Virus record (IMG/VR): IMGVR_UViG_3300042465_004152
Span: 1-39,789 of that record
Strand: one strand, 5' to 3'
Source: a virus
DNA length: 39,789 bases
The notes beneath the pieces were generated by a model, which saw only the letters and a list, made by a program, of their open reading frames with translations, did not search any database and was not told where the DNA came from. Positions 36,669-39,789 of the stretch are shown here, one piece after another (the first letter of the stretch is position 1; each line of letters starts with the position of its first letter). The position numbers were made by a program, and so were the translations under genes.

Positions 36669-37999
36669 TTGACGGATTGCCGCCCCATGATCAGGAAGGT
36701 GAGCAAGGCATCCTCGGTTGCTCCCTGCTGGATCCGTCAGCATTGGATCAGGCGCGAGAGTTTGGCGTTGAGGAGGCTTGGTTCTACGACATGCGCCATC
36801 AAACGCTCTGGACGACGCTTTGCCGCTGCGCAGACAACGGGACAGGAATGGACCTGATTGCCTTTGGTGGAGCATTGAGGCGCGATGGATGCTTGGACGG
36901 CGTTGGAGGGCTCGCCTACATCAGCGAGATCATGGACGCGGTGCCAAGCGCGGCTAATCTCGCGTACTACCTCCCAATGGTGCGCGACAAGTTCAGGCTT
37001 CGGAAGCTGCTGACAGCCGCCACGGAGATCATTCAAGCCGTGCGAGAGAAGCCGGAGGACACGGAAACGGCCATTGCCGAAGCGGAAACGGCCATCCTAG
37101 GCGTCAGAGGCGAGTTTGGGGACCGAAGTGACACCACGGCTCGAAAAGTCGCCAGACAAGCCGTTGACGACGTTCAAGAGCGCATTTCAGGCAGCGAACA
37201 TGGATTGCCGGTTGGGTGGCGAATGCTGGACTGGGTGACAAGAGGCGGATTCCGCGCCGGGGAAATGATCGTGATCGCCGGCCGGCCCGCCACCGGCAAA
37301 ACCTCACTGGCAATGACCATGACGCGCCTCATTGCAGGCCGCGGGGTGCCGGTTGGGGTCATTAGCCTCGAAATGAGCGGTCGAGAGCTTGGCGCCCGGT
37401 TTTTGGCGCAGGAATCGCGGTTCTCGTGGGATCAGTTTGACCCACATCGCAAGCCGTCCGCTCAGGAGTTCCAGCGCATGACGACGGCAGCGGCGTCTTT
37501 CGGCCAGATGCCGATTGTGATTTTCGAGGGTTCGAGCATCAGCGTCGGAGGAATTGCAGCCAAGGCCAGGAGGTGGGTCAGGTCGCATGGAATCAAGCTG
37601 CTTGTGATCGACTACCTACAGCTCGTAAGCGGCAACCCGAAGGTTCAGCGACGGGAGCAGGTGGACGAGATCAGCGGAGGCATCAAGAGGCTTGCCAAGG
37701 AGCTTGCGCTACCAGTCATCGCGCTCGCCCAGTTGAGCCGTGACATCGAGAAGGACAAGGACCGCAAGCCACGACTGTCAGACCTGCGAGAGTCAGGAGC
37801 GATTGAGCAAGACGCCGACTTCGTGGGCATGCTCTACCGCGCAGGAAAGGCGACGGAGTTTGAGGACGACCCAGACATGATAGAGGTTAACTTGTACGTT
37901 GCGAAGTTCAGGCGCGGAACGTCCCAGATCGATGTCCCTTTCATGTTTCGCAAATCACTGACGGAGTTTACACCGATTGAGAAAGAGAGGCCGGAATGA
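36665..37999 (+). CDS. dnaB: DnaB-family replicative helicase
   Basis: This 444-residue hexameric helicase unwinds DNA at the fork. The N-terminal domain (about 8-150) is the usual helical dimer part with GILGCSLLDP. The RecA-like domain has Walker A GRPATGKT (206-213), ISLEMSGRELGARF, Walker B LLVIDYLQL with D316, the LAQLSRD segment near 354-360, and the arginine-finger region VAKFRRGTS. Length and motifs match DnaB. It overlaps the initiator gene by ATGA, so initiator and helicase are made together, as for lambda O and P. Confidence 0.95.
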   Translation: MIDGLPPHDQEGEQGILGCSLLDPSALDQAREFGVEEAWFYDMRHQTLWTTLCRCADNGTGMDLIAFGGALRRDGCLDGVGGLAYISEIMDAVPSAANLAYYLPMVRDKFRLRKLLTAATEIIQAVREKPEDTETAIAEAETAILGVRGEFGDRSDTTARKVARQAVDDVQERISGSEHGLPVGWRMLDWVTRGGFRAGEMIVIAGRPATGKTSLAMTMTRLIAGRGVPVGVISLEMSGRELGARFLAQESRFSWDQFDPHRKPSAQEFQRMTTAAASFGQMPIVIFEGSSISVGGIAAKARRWVRSHGIKLLVIDYLQLVSGNPKVQRREQVDEISGGIKRLAKELALPVIALAQLSRDIEKDKDRKPRLSDLRESGAIEQDADFVGMLYRAGKATEFEDDPDMIEVNLYVAKFRRGTSQIDVPFMFRKSLTEFTPIEKERPE

Positions 38000-38268
38000 A
38001 CATCAGAGAACGATTGAACGAAATCAGGGCGCACTTGGAGGCCATTGAGCGTGAGTTGAAACCTGACGCACCGATAGCGCCATGGCATGAGGCTCCAGAG
38101 TGGGCGATGTGGATTGCGACGGACTTTGATGGGATGCGCTTCTGGTTTCAATCGGAACCTTTTTCAAGTGAGGTGCGATGGCGCAATGCTGGAGGCCAAT
38201 CGCGGTACGCCGGTCATCAGAATGGTTGCGCGAACTGGCTGCAATCCAAGCAGAGGAGACCAGAATGA
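37996..38268 (+). CDS. Small protein of unknown function
   Basis: This 90-residue protein has an acidic coiled-coil-like helix (RERLNEIRAHLEAIERELK) and then a tryptophan-rich beta part (HEAPEWAMWIATDFDGMRFW). The pattern resembles small phage proteins that recognise their partner through a W-rich face, but no family is named. It overlaps the helicase stop and the next start by 4 nt. Confidence 0.5.
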   Translation: MNIRERLNEIRAHLEAIERELKPDAPIAPWHEAPEWAMWIATDFDGMRFWFQSEPFSSEVRWRNAGGQSRYAGHQNGCANWLQSKQRRPE

Positions 38269-38447
38269 GCCAAGCAGCGATATGGAGCGACGAGAAGTCC
38301 ACGCAGGAAGCCGTGGACAAGGCCGTGCACGAGCGCCAGGAGTTCGGTAAATGGTGGCGTGAATGGGCTACACCTAGGAACGCGGATCAAGCTTGGTTGC
38401 GTGAGATTGCTTTTGAAGCGTGGAAGGCTGGAAGGAGGACGAAATGA
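38265..38447 (+). CDS. Small helical protein, 60 aa
   Basis: This 60-residue, charged helical protein (TQEAVDKAVHERQEFGKWWR, ADQAWLREIAFEAWKAGRRT) has no membrane segment. It overlaps both neighbours by 4 nt. No family is recognised. Confidence 0.5.
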   Translation: MSQAAIWSDEKSTQEAVDKAVHERQEFGKWWREWATPRNADQAWLREIAFEAWKAGRRTK

Positions 38448-38641
38448 GATTCCAAAACAACAACTGGCCGCACGCACGCAAAGGCAATGGCGACATCGTT
38501 GCCGCGACGACCGGCACGCAGACGGGCAATCTATGGTTTGCCAAGTGCCTAGGACACGAAGCGTTCGGAAGCGACGAGCAACAAGCGTTGAGGGCGCTCA
38601 AAAACATGATGGTCAAACAAGGATGGAGGGTTGTGAAATGA
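38444..38641 (+). CDS. Small protein of unknown function
   Basis: This 65-residue protein starts at ATG 38444 after a strong GAAGGAGG site. It is basic, with mixed strands (DIVAATTGTQTGNLWFAKCL) and an end helix (DEQQALRALKNMMVKQGWRV). No family is recognised. It overlaps the next gene by 4 nt. Confidence 0.5.
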   Translation: MRFQNNNWPHARKGNGDIVAATTGTQTGNLWFAKCLGHEAFGSDEQQALRALKNMMVKQGWRVVK

Positions 38642-38901
38642 ACATTGATCAAATCGTGGGCAGGTTGCGGGAAACCGGATGTCACGTAGGCGAGGATGGC
38701 GAGAAGGCGTTACGTAAGGTGCTGGCGGAGGTTGGCGCGACGCAAGAAACAGCGCAGGGCGTGCCGTTGTGGGATTGGTACGCAGGGCAGGCGCTCAATG
38801 GAATCTTGGCTGGGCCTGACGCGGACCCGCATTGGGATTACACCGCGCTAGCGGTTGACCATGCAAACAAGATGATGAAGGCGAGAAAGGGGAGCCAATG
38901 A
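38638..38901 (+). CDS. Small protein sharing a domain with 26383-27033
   Basis: This 87-residue protein has a charged first half and then GVPLWDWYAGQALNGILAGP followed by AVDHANKMMKARKG, a domain like the C-terminus of the gene at 26383-27033 (GMSLRDWFAGQALASRG and AIADAMLKAR). Such duplicated C-terminal modules are common in phage early regions. Function unknown. Confidence 0.5.
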   Translation: MNIDQIVGRLRETGCHVGEDGEKALRKVLAEVGATQETAQGVPLWDWYAGQALNGILAGPDADPHWDYTALAVDHANKMMKARKGSQ

Positions 38902-39254
38902 CGGACCAAGAGATCAGCAGGGCAGTGGCGGAGAGTGTGGGGTGGACCGACGTGCATATGTACGAAGATGACGCAGGACCTCCAATTCATTGCGGATATC
39001 CTCCCAATTCCACCTATCTAGCGCGGGTTCCCGACTACTGCAACTCCTACGACGCCATCATGCCGCTGGTGAAGGCGCTAGATGGCACTCTAAAGATGAA
39101 GTTCATTCACGCACTTGGACTCGACGTGCTCAAGATTTGCCCACTCGCCGGAGACGTATGGATGGCGCAGGAATACGACTGCCACGCCATGCTCACCGCC
39201 GCCCCTCGCCAACTCTGCGAGGCATACCTTGCCGTGGGAGGGGCTGACGCGTGA
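38898..39254 (+). CDS. Phage ABA-sandwich-like protein
   Basis: This 118-residue protein begins DQEISRAVAESVGWTDVHMY and continues with ARVPDYCNSYDAIMPLVKAL near 43-62, like the 'IP(D/N)YCND..A' motif of the phage ABA-sandwich family. A helix with CHAMLTAAPRQLCEAYLAVG ends it. The family's role is unknown. It overlaps both neighbours by 4 nt. Confidence 0.6.
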   Translation: MTDQEISRAVAESVGWTDVHMYEDDAGPPIHCGYPPNSTYLARVPDYCNSYDAIMPLVKALDGTLKMKFIHALGLDVLKICPLAGDVWMAQEYDCHAMLTAAPRQLCEAYLAVGGADA

Positions 39255-39424
39255 ACGCTTACGAGGAGATGGAGAAGGTGAAGCGCATGCTCGACGTTGC
39301 ATATTGGGCAGCGGTGAAATCGCGTAATGTGCTCAAAACCGCACTGGAAGAAGCGCAGACTGCTTTGGATTGCATTGAACGCCAACAGGAGGATCTAAGC
39401 CGAAAGATGAGGGAACTGGAATGA
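39251..39424 (+). CDS. Small coiled-coil protein, 57 aa
   Basis: A 58-codon frame from GTG 39251 (GTGA overlap) encodes a fully helical, charged protein (AYEEMEKVKRMLDVAYWAAV, EEAQTALDCIERQQEDLSRK) with good heptads. There is no membrane segment. It overlaps the next gene by ATGA. Probably a partner or adaptor; no family. Confidence 0.55.
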   Translation: MNAYEEMEKVKRMLDVAYWAAVKSRNVLKTALEEAQTALDCIERQQEDLSRKMRELE

Positions 39425-39651
39425 GACAATCAAGACCACGAACAGACACGGCGTTGCGCACATTGACGCCTAGCCGTTGGCATATCCAAAAGCCGCAACC
39501 AATCACGCGAGAGGAGATTGCCGATCTATCGCAGAAGCTAACACCTGAAGAGTGCACAACCATCATGACCAAGGCGCGTCTAATGGGATGGGCATGGGGT
39601 GGAGAAAGCGTTGACACTCGGGATGGGGATTCAAAAGGGGGGAAAGCGTGA
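39421..39651 (+). CDS. Small protein of unknown function
   Basis: This 76-residue basic protein has a polar N-terminus and a helix near 30-60 (REEIADLSQKLTPEECTTIM). It has no recognised family. It overlaps the previous gene and, as GTGA at 39648, the frame that crosses the genome join. Confidence 0.5.
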   Translation: MRQSRPRTDTALRTLTPSRWHIQKPQPITREEIADLSQKLTPEECTTIMTKARLMGWAWGGESVDTRDGDSKGGKA

Positions 39652-39789
39652 ATGCGTCAAGCGCAATGTGGCGGAGTGGTGATGCAATGCGTTGCAATCG
39701 TGCGTTTGCATTGCAAATGCAATATTTCCACATGGTGGACCATGCGAAGGAATCTTTTTGCAGGGAAAAAGCCTGCATGAGGCGAAGCT
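39648..39789 (+). CDS. Small frame crossing the genome join (partial in window)
   Basis: A frame from GTG 39648, overlapping the previous stop as GTGA, stays open to the window's end. If the contig is closed by its 12-bp overlap, the frame continues through base 13 to a TGA at 24-26, giving about 50 residues ending EKACMRRSSYPL. It contains basic and aromatic residues (MQYFHMVDHAKESFCR). If real, it shows that the join is correct and that TerS (TTG 23) follows in a TTGA overlap. A competing frame from ATG 39652 is also open for 42 codons. Confidence 0.45.
   Translation, partial: MNASSAMWRSGDAMRCNRAFALQMQYFHMVDHAKESFCREKACMRRS
39683..39723. repeat. TGCAAT repeats next to the genome end
   Basis: TGCAAT occurs at 39683-39688, 39693-39698 and 39718-39723, and in reverse (ATTGCA) at 39710-39715. 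TTGCATT at 39706-39712 and AATGCAA at 39716-39722 form a 7-bp inverted repeat around GCA. A TGCAGG/CCTGCA hairpin (39759-39764 and 39772-39777) follows. Repeats like these, just upstream of terS and close to the genome end, could be terminase-binding sites of a cos region. They lie inside the small frame described above, so codon content is an alternative reason for the repeats. Confidence 0.45.
39778..39789. repeat. 12-bp terminal direct repeat, right copy
   Basis: The last 12 bases (TGAGGCGAAGCT) repeat the first 12 of the window. The open frame starting at 39648 reads through this copy into the window's start without interruption, which supports joining the ends. Confidence 0.8.

Overview
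The window looks like one complete genome of a tailed dsDNA phage of siphovirus type, about 39.8 kb. Its last 12 bases repeat its first 12, and a small open frame runs through that join, so the contig is best read as circularly closed. The large terminase (lambda gpA family) and portal (lambda gpB family) suggest packaging with cohesive ends, but this is inferred. A lipobox protein and a possible inner-membrane partner point to a Gram-negative host. Nothing in the sequence names the host more closely. I see no integrase, tRNA, CRISPR array or insertion sequence.

Bases 1-6.9 kb hold the packaging and head genes: TerS, TerL, a gpW-like joiner, portal, a ClpP-like protease with a likely nested scaffold, major capsid protein and a cement-like protein. 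A strong hairpin follows. From 6.9 to 12.9 kb come fibre or decoration genes (one with a C-terminal SGNH esterase domain) and small membrane and lipoprotein genes that are probably for lysis. From 12.9 to 21.3 kb come the neck, tail tube, probable assembly chaperone, short tape-measure-like protein and distal tail genes, ending in a cysteine-rich 1123-residue protein. Having fibre and lysis-type genes between the head and neck genes is unusual.

From 21.4 to 24.0 kb lies the switch-like accessory zone. It has three small plus-strand genes (one ribbon-helix-helix-like), a leftward cluster containing a DUF7448-like protein and a DUF2829 protein (the Tad2 anti-Thoeris family), and a divergent XRE-type regulator. 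From 24.0 to 39.7 kb the rightward early and replication region is a chain of mostly small genes overlapping by 4 nt (ATGA, GTGA or TTGA). It contains a RecT/Bet annealase, a RecE-like nuclease, a RuvC-like resolvase, SSB, two helix-turn-helix proteins, a fused SNF2-type helicase and DNA methyltransferase, a PP-loop (PAPS-reductase-like) protein, a replication initiator and a DnaB-type helicase.

Three non-coding features stand out. GTAGAT-type iterons at an exact 10-bp period occur in three clusters, two flanking a small gene and one inside the initiator gene, and make a strong candidate origin. Two related ~200-bp leaders precede two consecutive genes in the same area. A ~135-nt intergenic stretch at 24.5 kb can fold into two long stem-loops and may be a structured RNA.
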